Assembly (NCBI GenBank): GCA_017621035.1
Contig: JAGATY010000079.1
Location: forward strand, 1 to 64,000
From: Bacteroides sp.
GTDB taxonomy: Bacteria > Bacteroidota > Bacteroidia > Bacteroidales > Bacteroidaceae
Length of the DNA stretch: 64,000 nucleotides
Reading direction: 5' to 3'
Below, one piece after another: positions 1-8,116 of this stretch. Made by a program: the position numbers and the translations under genes. Below the pieces are notes generated by a model. It was not told where the DNA came from. It searched no databases and was given only the letters and a program-made list of their open reading frames with translations. How positions within the stretch are numbered: position 1 is the stretch's first letter; each line of letters begins with the position of its first letter.

Positions 1-40
1 CTTCTCTCTTCTCCCTTCTCCCTTCTCTCAAATTCCCCAA

Positions 41-71
41 TTATTCGCTTACGCTCATCAGCTTCGCAGTC
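41..71 (+). repeat. Dispersed 31-bp intergenic motif, copy 1
   Basis: First of five copies of a motif that starts TTATTCGCTT and ends AGCTTCGCAGTC. The others are at 18311-18341 (degenerate), 21319-21349 (inverted), 24365-24395 (inverted, degenerate) and 24405-24434. Here it is followed by a short tandem of cataaat units (72-100). It lies outside genes in every case. No function is evident. Confidence 0.6.
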
Positions 72-115
72 ATAAATCATAAATCATAAATCATAACCCT
101 CCTTTTCTTTCGTCG

Positions 116-145
116 CAAAGTTATGAAACTTTCATTTCTTTACAA
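116..145 (-). promoter_or_regulatory. Predicted Bacteroides-type promoter firing off the left edge
   Basis: On the minus strand a TTG (143-145) is followed, 19 bp later, by TAACTTTG (116-123). This matches the Bacteroides -33/-7 pattern (TTG, 19-20 bp, TAnnTTTG). No gene start lies between it and the window edge, so it probably drives a gene beyond position 1. Confidence 0.5.
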
Positions 146-227
146 CAATTATCTCTAAAAAGTGAGAAGACTCCTCCTAAAAAGAGAGTTTTTTAACACA
201 TCTTCCTCTTTTCATGGAGAAATATTG

Positions 228-1865
228 TTAGTTTTTTAGAAGAATTTCCTCCCCTGAGAGAGCTAACTCCTCCAGTTCTTTTCTCATTTCTTTAATGGCG
301 GTAGACTCCACTTTCGGTTCTTTCGTCATCACAATCTGCCTCATCCTTTCAAATGCGGCAGGCTTCCAATAGCCCGGATTGGCATAGAGCTTTGCCAACA
401 GATAGTATGGATAGATGCGTCCCGGTAAGCGGTGAACAGCACGAAACAGATACTTTTCCGCCTCCTCATACATCCCCAAAGCCTGATGATTCTTCCCGAT
501 AATGTTCAATACCATAGGGTCGGCACTATACTTCAGAGCTGTTTGCAGCACGCTGTTAGATGACTCATACTTCCCTAATTTATGTAAGGCGTGTCCATAC
601 TCAAACAAGAAACGTTCTTTTTCAGCCAGCAAGGGATAGAGTCTTGCATAACTCTTCTCTGCCGTTTCGTAATCACCGGCTTGATAAATCATTTTGATTC
701 TTCCCCACTCTTTGCAAGCTCTCTCCTGCTCCACATCCTTTTCCATGCGGAAACAGCTCACAGCCAGCGGAAGCAGAGCTACAACCAACCACCACTTCCA
801 ACTTCGGTTACAGACAGAAGCTAGCAGTAGCAGAAAGAGCGTCACCACAAACACCGGTAGTTGCAAAGGGTAGGAGGATATCGCAAAAACAGCCAAAGAC
901 AAGAAGGCTCCACAGATACCATAACGCTGCTTGCCATATCCTCTCCACCAACTCCACACAACCACTGCCAGCAGAAGCAAGGTTAGCGGAATGCCCCATT
1001 CCACTGCCAGTTGAAGATATTCATTAAAAGCATACTCCGGACTGCCGGCTACCCGTTCTTCCCACTCGGCATACTCTGCTGTAGCAAAGTAAGACTCCTG
1101 AGCCTTTGCATAGGCCGAAGCAAAATTCCCGTACCCATAACCCGACCAGGGGCGTTCTGCAACAGCTCTAGCTGTTATCTTCCACATAAACAGACGCCCG
1201 AGAGCAGAGTCCGGTTTCAACAGAAAGAGTAAACCACCTGCAACCACTGCTGTAACAAACATCCCCGTCACAGCAGCCAGCCATTGCTTAGGATGACCTT
1301 TCCGCCAGTTTTTCACACGCGCTCCCCATCCTCGATGACAGCCATACACCCATAAGCAGGAGAACATGGCTGCCACCCAAGCCGAACGGCTCATAGCAGC
1401 CGGCAGTACAGCCAGTATAACCAGCATCACCCCCAACAACCATTTGCCTGCCACTAACTTTTCATGCTTCAGATAGAGATGTAGACAGATAGGCAACACC
1501 AATGCCAAGTAACCGGAATATGGCCCCGGATTATAGAATGAGCCGGTCAGCAGATAGCGTGCATGGTTAGAGTGCTCCCACCCCACCACCTGCAGTACAC
1601 CTTTCACAGCCTCCCAGGCTCCTAACAGGCAGAGCGCCCACATCAGTGCTTCCGAAAAGTCCCAGAGTGCTCTCTTTCTTTGCAAAAGTAGCGAGAGCAA
1701 GAGGCAAACAGCTGCTACCCATGCAGCACGGTCAAACCACACCCATCGGCCAATCTCTTCACCTACCGGCAAATGACTGCCCTCTACAAGTACCAGGGAG
1801 CAGAGTGCTCCTACCGCAAGCAATGGCAACCCGTATTTTCCTATGTTATTGATAATCTTCCTCAT
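228..1865 (-). CDS. O-antigen ligase/Wzy-like polytopic membrane protein with C-terminal TPRs
   Basis: 545 residues. Residues 10-370 are dominated by hydrophobic segments, consistent with about ten membrane spans. A Wzy/WaaL-type signature (RPWSGYGYGNF, near residue 245) sits before a large external loop. The last 170 residues are soluble and contain tetratricopeptide-like repeats (for example YEEAEKYLFRAV). The family transfers lipid-linked glycans to lipid A, polysaccharide or, for PglL-type members, proteins; the acceptor here is unknown. The start is ATG, three bases after the transglutaminase gene, so it is the last gene of a set with the signal peptidase and transglutaminase. Because it lies beside the secreted peptide cassettes, a protein-modifying role is possible, but this is inference. 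A capsule-type ligase is the alternative. Confidence 0.75.
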   Translation of the reverse strand: MRKIINNIGKYGLPLLAVGALCSLVLVEGSHLPVGEEIGRWVWFDRAAWVAAVCLLLSLLLQRKRALWDFSEALMWALCLLGAWEAVKGVLQVVGWEHSNHARYLLTGSFYNPGPYSGYLALVLPICLHLYLKHEKLVAGKWLLGVMLVILAVLPAAMSRSAWVAAMFSCLWVYGCHRGWGARVKNWRKGHPKQWLAAVTGMFVTAVVAGGLLFLLKPDSALGRLFMWKITARAVAERPWSGYGYGNFASAYAKAQESYFATAEYAEWEERVAGSPEYAFNEYLQLAVEWGIPLTLLLLAVVVWSWWRGYGKQRYGICGAFLSLAVFAISSYPLQLPVFVVTLFLLLLASVCNRSWKWWLVVALLPLAVSCFRMEKDVEQERACKEWGRIKMIYQAGDYETAEKSYARLYPLLAEKERFLFEYGHALHKLGKYESSNSVLQTALKYSADPMVLNIIGKNHQALGMYEEAEKYLFRAVHRLPGRIYPYYLLAKLYANPGYWKPAAFERMRQIVMTKEPKVESTAIKEMRKELEELALSGEEILLKN

Positions 1866-1868
1866 ACC

Positions 1869-3902
1869 TTACAGCCAATGCACTTCTCCATCAGTATAGA
1901 TAAACGGACGGGAGCCAACTCGCTTGGTGTTATTGGAGGGTTTCAAGAGCAGCAATGCTCCCTTGGGCACCTCCTCAAAACGAATCAATGGTGCTCCCTG
2001 CTGACGTCCTACCACATGCCACTTATCCTCCTTCCAGTAGCTCAGTTCATAGGTAAACTCCTCTTTCAGTCCCGACTTCAGACAGGGTGCCAGTCGGACG
2101 GTTGCAATCTCTCTCTCTTCCAGTTCAAAGTCCAGGTAGTTCTGTGACAACACATTGCGGTAGGTCGTGGTTATATCTCCATCGGTCAAGCCTTCCGGAT
2201 GCTCCCCATAGGGCGATACCGACAACGGTTGTAACAACTTGGCACTTACCTTCTCTCCCTCCTTATCCAAAAACTCAATGCTGCCACAGGCAATCTCCCG
2301 TTTTGGTAACTGCAGACGGGCATAACGTTTGGAGGGATGCCCACCGGCCGACTTTCCGATTTCATCCTCCACGTTCACCCTTAAAGAACTCAGATTCACA
2401 TTATTGAAACTCACACAAGGAAGATTCACCTCCAGTTCCTCTATCCGACTGCCCAGAATCAGAGAGGCTCCCTCCAAGGTGGCGTTATAGGCTCTGTTAT
2501 CCACATACCCCAGTGCACCATTATAATGATGTATCACTACCTCCTCTTTTTCTGCCTGCGGAAGCAGTTTCCTACACTCCTCTCCCGCAAAGAAAGGAGC
2601 ACCTGCCGGACGCATCACTCCCCTCTTGCAATACATAGGCAGGTAAAGAATGTTTCTTCCCATGCCCTTGAACTCAGCCTTTCCCGCCTCTATCTTTCCC
2701 CATTGCACGGGTGTCCACTCGTTGTAGTTCAGCACACAGAGATAGGCATATCGCACTCCCTCGGGCACCTCTTTCAACTCCACAGTCAGGTTGACGGTAT
2801 CAAAATACTCATGCGAAACATCCCTTTTCCGCACCTCCCTGAAGAGAGACGGAATATCCTCCCTATCCACCGCCTCGTCTGCCAGCGGTCCCTCTACATA
2901 CCTTCTGTAGGTACGACGATACACCTTCGGGAGCATAAACAGTCCCCATGTCTTGTCAATGTCGGTGTTATGATAGATATGCTTATACTTCCAGCGTTCC
3001 TCTTCCCAGAACGATTCAAAGGGATAGGAGACTCCTTTGTCAATCAGCACATTCCACGTATGCGAATTGTTTCGGTTTCCCCAAGCCGGCACAAAGTCTA
3101 TGGCCACACACAACCCCAGTGATGAGAACAACAGAGAGTTATACCAGCAGCGATGTTCACACAACCCATGCCGGAGAGCCTCAAAGGTGGAAGCCGCCAC
3201 AATAGGAATGGCCGTACCGGCAAAGCCCGAATGGGTAATGTGCCGATAGCGGTAGAGCAGAGAGTCCACCTCATCCACCACACTCCTGCCCGGCTTTCGG
3301 AAGAACTCCTCCCCGTGGCGGGCATAGAACAGCTGGCGGGCACTGTCAATCACCAGCCCATTCTTCCTGCGGTACGGAAGAATGTATTCACAGAACTCCT
3401 CAAACGGCCGCTCCCGTGTATATAGGTTCTGCTGCCAAGCCTCAAACGCTTGGTCAATCTCAGTAATCAACCGCTGAGCCGTCAGAGTATGCAAATCCAA
3501 GAGATGTCTACGTTCCAGTCGCTGCCGGTTACGCAAATGATAGTCGTTCAACATGCTATCCACCTGCCGCTCCCACACATCCTTACCGCCATAGTCAAAC
3601 ACATGCAGCAACGAGTCATAGCTATGCACCCGCATCAGCGAGTCATACCTCGGCAGAAAAGGTTCACAAGCCGTCACCAGTTCCTCCCCTGCCCCAAATG
3701 CTCCCGGCATGTTCAGCAATAAGAAGCGTGCCGCCTCCAGCTTTTGCGGGTCATGCTTGTAATGCTCCAGTACGGCCTCCAGCTCAGCTCGGTTCTCTCC
3801 CGCCAATCGCAACACTTGCTCCAGTTCCTTGCCCGGCCTTGTGCAAGCCGACAAGGCAAGCAGTAACATTCCGTATGCAATAATAGCAATCAGTTTCTTC
3901 AT
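1869..3902 (-). CDS. Transglutaminase-fold lipoprotein
   Basis: 677 residues from the ATG at 3902. A TTG 27 bases upstream is also open but would put nine charged residues before the signal peptide. The N-terminus MKKLIAIIAYGM is followed by a lipobox ending LSAC, so the protein is probably anchored in an envelope membrane. The core has a Cys at about residue 247 (GLCEHRCWYNS) and a His at about 279 (NNSHTWN), spaced as in bacterial transglutaminase-like domains. I could not place the third catalytic residue with confidence. A beta-rich, carbohydrate-binding-like C-terminal third follows. The start overlaps the signal peptidase stop (ATGA), implying translational coupling. The family includes cysteine peptidases and amidases as well as cross-linking enzymes, so the reaction is unknown. 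Confidence 0.75.
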   Translation of the reverse strand: MKKLIAIIAYGMLLLALSACTRPGKELEQVLRLAGENRAELEAVLEHYKHDPQKLEAARFLLLNMPGAFGAGEELVTACEPFLPRYDSLMRVHSYDSLLHVFDYGGKDVWERQVDSMLNDYHLRNRQRLERRHLLDLHTLTAQRLITEIDQAFEAWQQNLYTRERPFEEFCEYILPYRRKNGLVIDSARQLFYARHGEEFFRKPGRSVVDEVDSLLYRYRHITHSGFAGTAIPIVAASTFEALRHGLCEHRCWYNSLLFSSLGLCVAIDFVPAWGNRNNSHTWNVLIDKGVSYPFESFWEEERWKYKHIYHNTDIDKTWGLFMLPKVYRRTYRRYVEGPLADEAVDREDIPSLFREVRKRDVSHEYFDTVNLTVELKEVPEGVRYAYLCVLNYNEWTPVQWGKIEAGKAEFKGMGRNILYLPMYCKRGVMRPAGAPFFAGEECRKLLPQAEKEEVVIHHYNGALGYVDNRAYNATLEGASLILGSRIEELEVNLPCVSFNNVNLSSLRVNVEDEIGKSAGGHPSKRYARLQLPKREIACGSIEFLDKEGEKVSAKLLQPLSVSPYGEHPEGLTDGDITTTYRNVLSQNYLDFELEEREIATVRLAPCLKSGLKEEFTYELSYWKEDKWHVVGRQQGAPLIRFEEVPKGALLLLKPSNNTKRVGSRPFIYTDGEVHWL

Positions 3903-4792
3903 TCTATTTTTTTTAAGATTCGGTTCCAACGTATTTCATCACTGCTTGGCTCTACCGACTTCCAGATGCGCCACACCCTGCCCACGATGAACTCTTCCGG
4001 CAGCATACCCCAATAGCGTGAGTCTTGCGAGTTATAGGCATTGTCACCTGCCACGAAATAGTAGTTCTTGCGAAAGCAGTACTCATCTATCAGGCTGTCG
4101 CCCAGCCACACGTGGCCTTGCCCGTCGATGGTCGGTCGGCAATGCTGCTCATACTCTATCAGCCGTTGATACAGCATCCAGGCGATGCTGTCCATCCTTA
4201 CGCTCTCCCCACGTGCGGGGATGTGCAGCGGTCCAAACTGCTTAATGTTCCATTTCAGTTCGTGTCTCCACGGGAAAGTACCCGTCACGATGCCCATCAC
4301 GCCACTGTCAGGCAATGCCGCTATCTGTTCCTGGGCGGGCAGGTAGCCCGTCGACAGGCCGGCCTGTCCGCCAATGCGGTAATAGCCGTTCTCGATGCGG
4401 AGCGTATCACCGGGAATGGCAACAATGCGTTTTACATAATACTTCATGATGTCGAACACGATGCTGTCTCCGTAGGTCGGCTGATAAGGGAAGTTGAACA
4501 CCACCACATCGTTTCTGCCGAACTTTCGCCATCCCGGCAGTCGGTGTATGTGCACCTCTTCCCTATCCAGTGCAGCGTTTACATCAAACAGCCTGGCTCC
4601 TGCGCTACACTTCTCCACCCAGATGTAGTCGCCCGGTAGCAAGGTGGGACGCATGGAGTTGCTGGGCACCTTGAACGGCACAATCACAAAAACGTGCAAG
4701 GTCAGGAAAAGCAGGCAGAGGCAGCAGATGAAAAAAAGTACATCTATTACCTTGCCGACCCATCGTCTGATACGGGAAACCGCAGTGTTCAT
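3899..4792 (-). CDS. lepB: Signal peptidase I
   Basis: 297 residues. A single N-terminal membrane segment (about 15-40) is followed by the catalytic Ser46 in PSNSMRPTLLPGDY and the general-base Lys121 in YYVKRIVAIPGD. The C-terminal box E region reads YYFVAGDNAYNSQDSRYWG. The enzyme cleaves signal peptides of exported proteins at the outer face of the inner membrane. The region between boxes D and E is long (about 100 residues), as in many Bacteroidetes members. It overlaps the transglutaminase gene by four bases and lies just downstream of five exported-peptide cassettes. It could therefore be a dedicated enzyme for them, or simply one of the general signal peptidases; sequence alone does not decide this. 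Confidence 0.93.
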   Translation of the reverse strand: MNTAVSRIRRWVGKVIDVLFFICCLCLLFLTLHVFVIVPFKVPSNSMRPTLLPGDYIWVEKCSAGARLFDVNAALDREEVHIHRLPGWRKFGRNDVVVFNFPYQPTYGDSIVFDIMKYYVKRIVAIPGDTLRIENGYYRIGGQAGLSTGYLPAQEQIAALPDSGVMGIVTGTFPWRHELKWNIKQFGPLHIPARGESVRMDSIAWMLYQRLIEYEQHCRPTIDGQGHVWLGDSLIDEYCFRKNYYFVAGDNAYNSQDSRYWGMLPEEFIVGRVWRIWKSVEPSSDEIRWNRILKKIE

Positions 4793-4847
4793 ATTGTTGT
4801 CTATTTTCTATTAACTCCTTTATCTCCAAAAGTTGAGCTTGCGAAAC

Positions 4848-5027
4848 TTAGAGTCTGTTTTGATTTTATTTCTGCATTCTTTTAAGGAATCTTTTCGAGG
4901 ATGTTTTTCTTCTCTTCTGAAGAGCATAGCGGGCTATGTGACGAAGAAGAGGAGGAAAAGAGACCGGAAAGAAGGTTCAAAGAAGCTGAAGACTAACTTT
5001 TTAAAGAAAATCGAAACAAGTTCTAAA
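4848..5027. repeat. 180-bp MITE-like element, copy 1
   Basis: An element without coding capacity. Its ends are imperfect inverted repeats (left TTAGAGTCTGTTTTGATTTT; right, reverse complement, TTAGAACTTGTTTCGATTTT). A central short palindrome, CATAG-cggg-CTATG, lies between pyrimidine-rich and purine-rich flanks that pair into a long hairpin. A second copy of the same length is at 10242-10421 and a half copy is at about 55564-55655. It fills the gap between the signal peptidase gene and the first propeller gene. No transposase is present, so it would be mobilised in trans if at all. Confidence 0.8.
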
Positions 5028-5041
5028 GTTATTACATGAAT

Positions 5042-6163
5042 CTATTTCAAGAAACACAAAATAGGGTTTCCATTTGAGGAGTTGATAAGCTTACGAAGAA
5101 GTTCATTCTCCACAGTGGCATCAGCATTAGCAGAGGGAGTAACCACAGTAACAAAACAGTTATCCTTGGTAGCCATCACTTTCAGCATATCCACCTGAGT
5201 GGTAGGCTTTCCAAACTCCCTGCGCATCACATAATAGCCTTGTTGCTTTTGCTTGTCATAAATGCCCGCATAGGCTTTCATACCGGCATTAAATGGGGTG
5301 AGGATATAGCTTTCTGTTTCAAAGAATTGCATGGAGTAGACCAGTTCATTCTTTGTAAGCTCTTTTAGGTAGCTTTTGCCTTGTTTCTCTGTCTCCTGTA
5401 AAAACTCTATTGTGGGAAACTCCAGTCCCTCAAACTGTAGTGTATAACACTTTTGCAGTCCCTCCTCATCATACTTATAGACAATGGGCAGGAAAGGAGG
5501 ATAGAAGTAAAGGTCGTTCATATACCTGAAGAAGCGATAGGAGGGATACATGACACGCCCGCTCGGAAAGTCAATCGGTATATGCTCCTCCAGAATCTCA
5601 CCCTGCGGGGAATATACAAGTAGGTGAGAATCGTATTGTTTACCCTCTTTTTCCTGCGGTAGTGTATTAAATGCCAGCAGCTTATCTTTTCCCACTTTTT
5701 CAACGGAAAGACCCGGGAAACGGGAGGCTTCCACAAAGTCAAACGTGTCTAGTGTGTAAGAGAGCACTCGTTCTCCACTATCCACTACCGTTATCTGATT
5801 TAGCTCTTCATTGATAGAGATAGAGGTCATCAACACATACTCTTCCGGTCCGGAGCCGGTACGTTGCAGGCGTCTTACATAGTTTCCTTCATAATCGAAA
5901 ACAAAAACCACCTGCTGAGGCATATCAAAGAGATAGATTTCACTCTTCCCGCAGAAAAGTTGAGTCACACTTTTTATCAGAGAACTGTCCGTCTCCTCCA
6001 GCAGAATCATCTTTTCCGGTGCAAAGGGTAACTGTGAAGCCTCCTTTTCTCCTTTGGCAAAATACAAAACACTCTCTTCTGCACTTCCGGTTTTGGAACC
6101 ACCGGCCTGACGACAGGAAGAGATACTCATACAGAGCAATGCTAAAACTAAAATTCTAAACAT
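5042..6163 (-). CDS. 6-bladed beta-propeller lipoprotein (cassette 1)
   Basis: 373 residues from the ATG at 6163. An in-frame GTG lies 18 bases upstream, but the ATG is preceded by a purine-rich GAGGAAAG and gives a cleaner signal peptide. Signal peptide MFRILVLALLCMSISSC ends in a lipobox Cys. The body shows the propeller-family pattern: EETDSSLI near residue 50, a hydrophobic blade ending VFVFDYEGNYVRRL, and the GSGPEEY turn. It matches the Bacteroidales 6-bladed beta-propeller family (PF17170 type). The last gene of the cassette array, it follows a peptide gene after 47 bases that hold a perfect hairpin. A binding or scaffold role is likely; the ligand is unknown. Confidence 0.8.
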   Translation of the reverse strand: MFRILVLALLCMSISSCRQAGGSKTGSAEESVLYFAKGEKEASQLPFAPEKMILLEETDSSLIKSVTQLFCGKSEIYLFDMPQQVVFVFDYEGNYVRRLQRTGSGPEEYVLMTSISINEELNQITVVDSGERVLSYTLDTFDFVEASRFPGLSVEKVGKDKLLAFNTLPQEKEGKQYDSHLLVYSPQGEILEEHIPIDFPSGRVMYPSYRFFRYMNDLYFYPPFLPIVYKYDEEGLQKCYTLQFEGLEFPTIEFLQETEKQGKSYLKELTKNELVYSMQFFETESYILTPFNAGMKAYAGIYDKQKQQGYYVMRREFGKPTTQVDMLKVMATKDNCFVTVVTPSANADATVENELLRKLINSSNGNPILCFLK

Positions 6164-6192
6164 AAGGCCAACTTTCCTCACAATTCATAAAA

Positions 6193-6220
6193 TGAAGATT
6201 GAGGGAACCCTCAATCTTCA
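6193..6220 (-). promoter_or_regulatory. Perfect 13-bp hairpin after NVEALA gene 1
   Basis: Arms TGAAGATTGAGGG and CCCTCAATCTTCA are separated by two bases. On the minus-strand transcript the first arm contains the last two codons and the stop codon of the peptide gene. There is no T-run after it, so it is less like a simple terminator. It is more like an mRNA processing, stability or attenuation element separating peptide from propeller expression. Confidence 0.7.
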
Positions 6221-6450
6221 AAACAACATTTCTCGTCTCCCTTTCCGGAGCATACACATTCTACTGTTGGATCTGCACCAGGAAAGACATATTTATAATG
6301 AGTACCTTGTTCATTTTCTTCATCCGACAAGGCCTCAATGTTTTCCAACAATGCGTCACTGATTTCAACTTTCTGGTTCAAATAGGCTGCATAGCCTACA
6401 GATACAGCTGCAACTATCGTTGCCACTGCGAAAAAGAATTTCTTTTTCAT
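6211..6450 (-). CDS. NVEALA-family exported peptide 1
   Basis: 79 residues from the ATG at 6450; 14 further upstream codons are open but poorly suited to a signal peptide. The leader begins MKKKFFFAVATIVAAVSVGY, a positively charged start and a single hydrophobic segment. It continues to the conserved LLENIEALSDEE block near residues 34-45, the family's NVEALA position. The remaining 34 residues are specific to this copy and contain four cysteines in the pattern CxC...CC (VECVCSGKGDEKCC). The leader is almost identical at DNA level to peptides 2, 4 and 5, while the tail is unrelated to them. A GNRA-loop hairpin lies 27 bases upstream of the start. It is probably an exported, disulfide-bonded peptide. 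The function is unknown. Confidence 0.85.
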   Translation of the reverse strand: MKKKFFFAVATIVAAVSVGYAAYLNQKVEISDALLENIEALSDEENEQGTHYKYVFPGADPTVECVCSGKGDEKCCFED

Positions 6451-6476
6451 TATTTTATATTTTACGTTCATTATGT

Positions 6477-6500
6477 GTCTCGAGATTTTCATCTCGAAAC
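6477..6500 (-). promoter_or_regulatory. Conserved GNRA-loop hairpin upstream of NVEALA gene 1
   Basis: On the minus-strand RNA the arms GTTTCGAGAT and ATCTCGAGAC pair over ten positions (one G-U) around a GAAA loop. The same element precedes each of the five peptide genes. It is preceded by a conserved AATTTAACC block and followed by an AT-rich leader to the start codon. Confidence 0.85.
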
Positions 6501-6595
6501 GGTTAAATTCCTTAGTTCACAACATCTTATCACAAATGACTACCTCTTCATTTCACGTTTTCACAACAAGAGACATTATTTATCTGTGCGTGTTA

Positions 6596-7726
6596 TTACC
6601 GAAGAACATAGCTAAAAACAATCGGATTTAAGTCCTCCTTCAAATCCTTTACTATTTCTAACATTGAAGGAGATAAGAGTTTTTTCGCGGGGGTGCTTTC
6701 AGCTGCCAATTGACGTAACTGAAGTAACGATGCCGCAGGAAAAACAAAAAACAATCTTGGTTCATCACCTGATACCGGTATATAATTAGCTAAATTAACT
6801 CCATAACCAATATTCCGAATCTTAGGATAACAAGTTACAGTACCTTTAGCTTTTGAAAGCACATAGAAATTTGACAAATTTGTAGAAAAGCATAACTGAC
6901 GAGCAGACTCTTGAAAATTAAACATAGAATATACCCAATGTTTCTCTCCACACAAAGCCTGCAATTCACGACAGCTATAGAGTTCCTTTTCCACTTGAAA
7001 AGTTGAAGTACCCCAATCAACTGTATAGTCAGTAAGTAAAGAAGCCCCATCTAAGCGATAAACAGCATCATCAAACTTACGGGTAAAAAAAGGTTCCAAA
7101 CCCATCGAAAGAAAATATCCACGAGGGAAACAATAAGGAGCTATTTCTTTCAAAGGTTGTAGAAGTTCCTCTTCTTCATTTGTTTTTCTACTAACAACAG
7201 TTAGAGAATTAGATTGTATCTGCTTATTCACATAGGTAGATTGAGCCAAGTATATAAACTCATTATCAATCGTTAAGGCATGGTAATGTTTTTTCGACAG
7301 CTTATGATTCTTTACAAAACTACCTTTCAAATCATAGTAAAGCAATTCAGATGGATATGATAATAACACTAATAAAGAGTCTCGACGATCTACTGCAATG
7401 TCCATTACATTTACATATTCACCTAATCCACCGCCCACAGCATGTATAGCAAACTGGAAATTACCACTCCCATCAAACGCAAACACTTTTTTCATTCTTT
7501 TATCAAGAATATAGTAGTCGCCATTAAATTCTACTATTCGGTCTATATAAGAAATCAAAGAGTTTTCGGTTGTCTCTAATGGGAAGACCTTCGGATCTCG
7601 AAACAAAAGGGTATCATCCACAATAGGACTTTCACCTACATAAGTAGCAGTATTCAGAATTGGAGTATCATGAGAGCTACATGCCACAAATACAAACACC
7701 AATATACAAGGAAATATTTTCATCAT
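6596..7726 (-). CDS. 6-bladed beta-propeller lipoprotein (cassette 2)
   Basis: 376 residues. Signal peptide MMKIFPCILVFVFVAC ends in a lipobox Cys. The family motif appears as FPLETTENSLI (residues about 48-58), followed by a blade VFAFDGSGNFQFAI and the GGGLGEY turn. The start codon shares one base with the stop of peptide gene 2 (TAATG), so the two are translationally coupled. This is the one cassette with no intergenic inverted repeat between peptide and propeller. A partner, receptor or immunity-like role for peptide 2 would be a reasonable test; none is shown by sequence. Its coding sequence is visibly AT-rich compared with the housekeeping genes further right. Confidence 0.8.
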   Translation of the reverse strand: MMKIFPCILVFVFVACSSHDTPILNTATYVGESPIVDDTLLFRDPKVFPLETTENSLISYIDRIVEFNGDYYILDKRMKKVFAFDGSGNFQFAIHAVGGGLGEYVNVMDIAVDRRDSLLVLLSYPSELLYYDLKGSFVKNHKLSKKHYHALTIDNEFIYLAQSTYVNKQIQSNSLTVVSRKTNEEEELLQPLKEIAPYCFPRGYFLSMGLEPFFTRKFDDAVYRLDGASLLTDYTVDWGTSTFQVEKELYSCRELQALCGEKHWVYSMFNFQESARQLCFSTNLSNFYVLSKAKGTVTCYPKIRNIGYGVNLANYIPVSGDEPRLFFVFPAASLLQLRQLAAESTPAKKLLSPSMLEIVKDLKEDLNPIVFSYVLR

Positions 7727-8040
7727 TATTTAGAAGTTTCTTTTCGCTCACCTGTAAGATTATATTCGCAATCTATCACTCCATCACCATAGCATTCAGT
7801 TAATGTATAAACCCAATAATATTCTATTGTATTCTCTCCTGTTCCTGTATAAAAAGGTCCCTCCTGCCAAGTTCTCTCAATCACTTCGGCAGATTTTGAT
7901 TCGTCCTCTTCATCTGCCAATGCTTCAATGTTTTCCAACAATGTGTCTGTCATACCTACTCTTTGGCTCAAATAGGCTGCATAGCCTACAGATACAGCTG
8001 CAACTATCGTTGCCACTGCGAAAAAGATTTTCTTTTTCAT
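7726..8040 (-). CDS. NVEALA-family exported peptide 2
   Basis: 104 residues. The leader MKKKIFFAVATIVAAVSVGY and the LLENIEALADEE block match the other copies. The tail of about 55 residues is unique, aromatic-rich (for example TIEYYWVYTLTEC), and has two cysteines. A DTL tripeptide just before LLEN fits the published Bacteroides O-glycosylation consensus D(S/T)(A/I/L/V/M/T), though no modification can be inferred from that alone. It overlaps the downstream propeller gene by one base. The leader suggests inner-membrane export, with the tail released or exposed in the periplasm or outside the cell. Confidence 0.85.
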   Translation of the reverse strand: MKKKIFFAVATIVAAVSVGYAAYLSQRVGMTDTLLENIEALADEEDESKSAEVIERTWQEGPFYTGTGENTIEYYWVYTLTECYGDGVIDCEYNLTGERKETSK

Positions 8041-8067
8041 TATTTTATATTTTACGTTTATATATGT

Positions 8068-8091
8068 GTCTCGAGATTTACATCTCGAAAC
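8068..8091 (-). promoter_or_regulatory. Conserved GNRA-loop hairpin upstream of NVEALA gene 2
   Basis: Arms GTTTCGAGAT and ATCTCGAGAC with loop GTAA on the minus-strand RNA. It has the same stem as the copy at 6477-6500 but a different GNRA loop. It lies 27 bases before the peptide start and 25 bases after the stop of the upstream thioredoxin-fold gene. Confidence 0.85.
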
Positions 8092-8116
8092 GGCTAAATT
8101 CCTTATTCTTAGTATT

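Noticed and set aside
4833..5039. Small reading frame on the plus strand inside the intergenic region
   Set aside because: It lies almost entirely within the 180-bp repeat element and has a composition dictated by its purine-rich hairpin; copy 2 does not preserve the frame.
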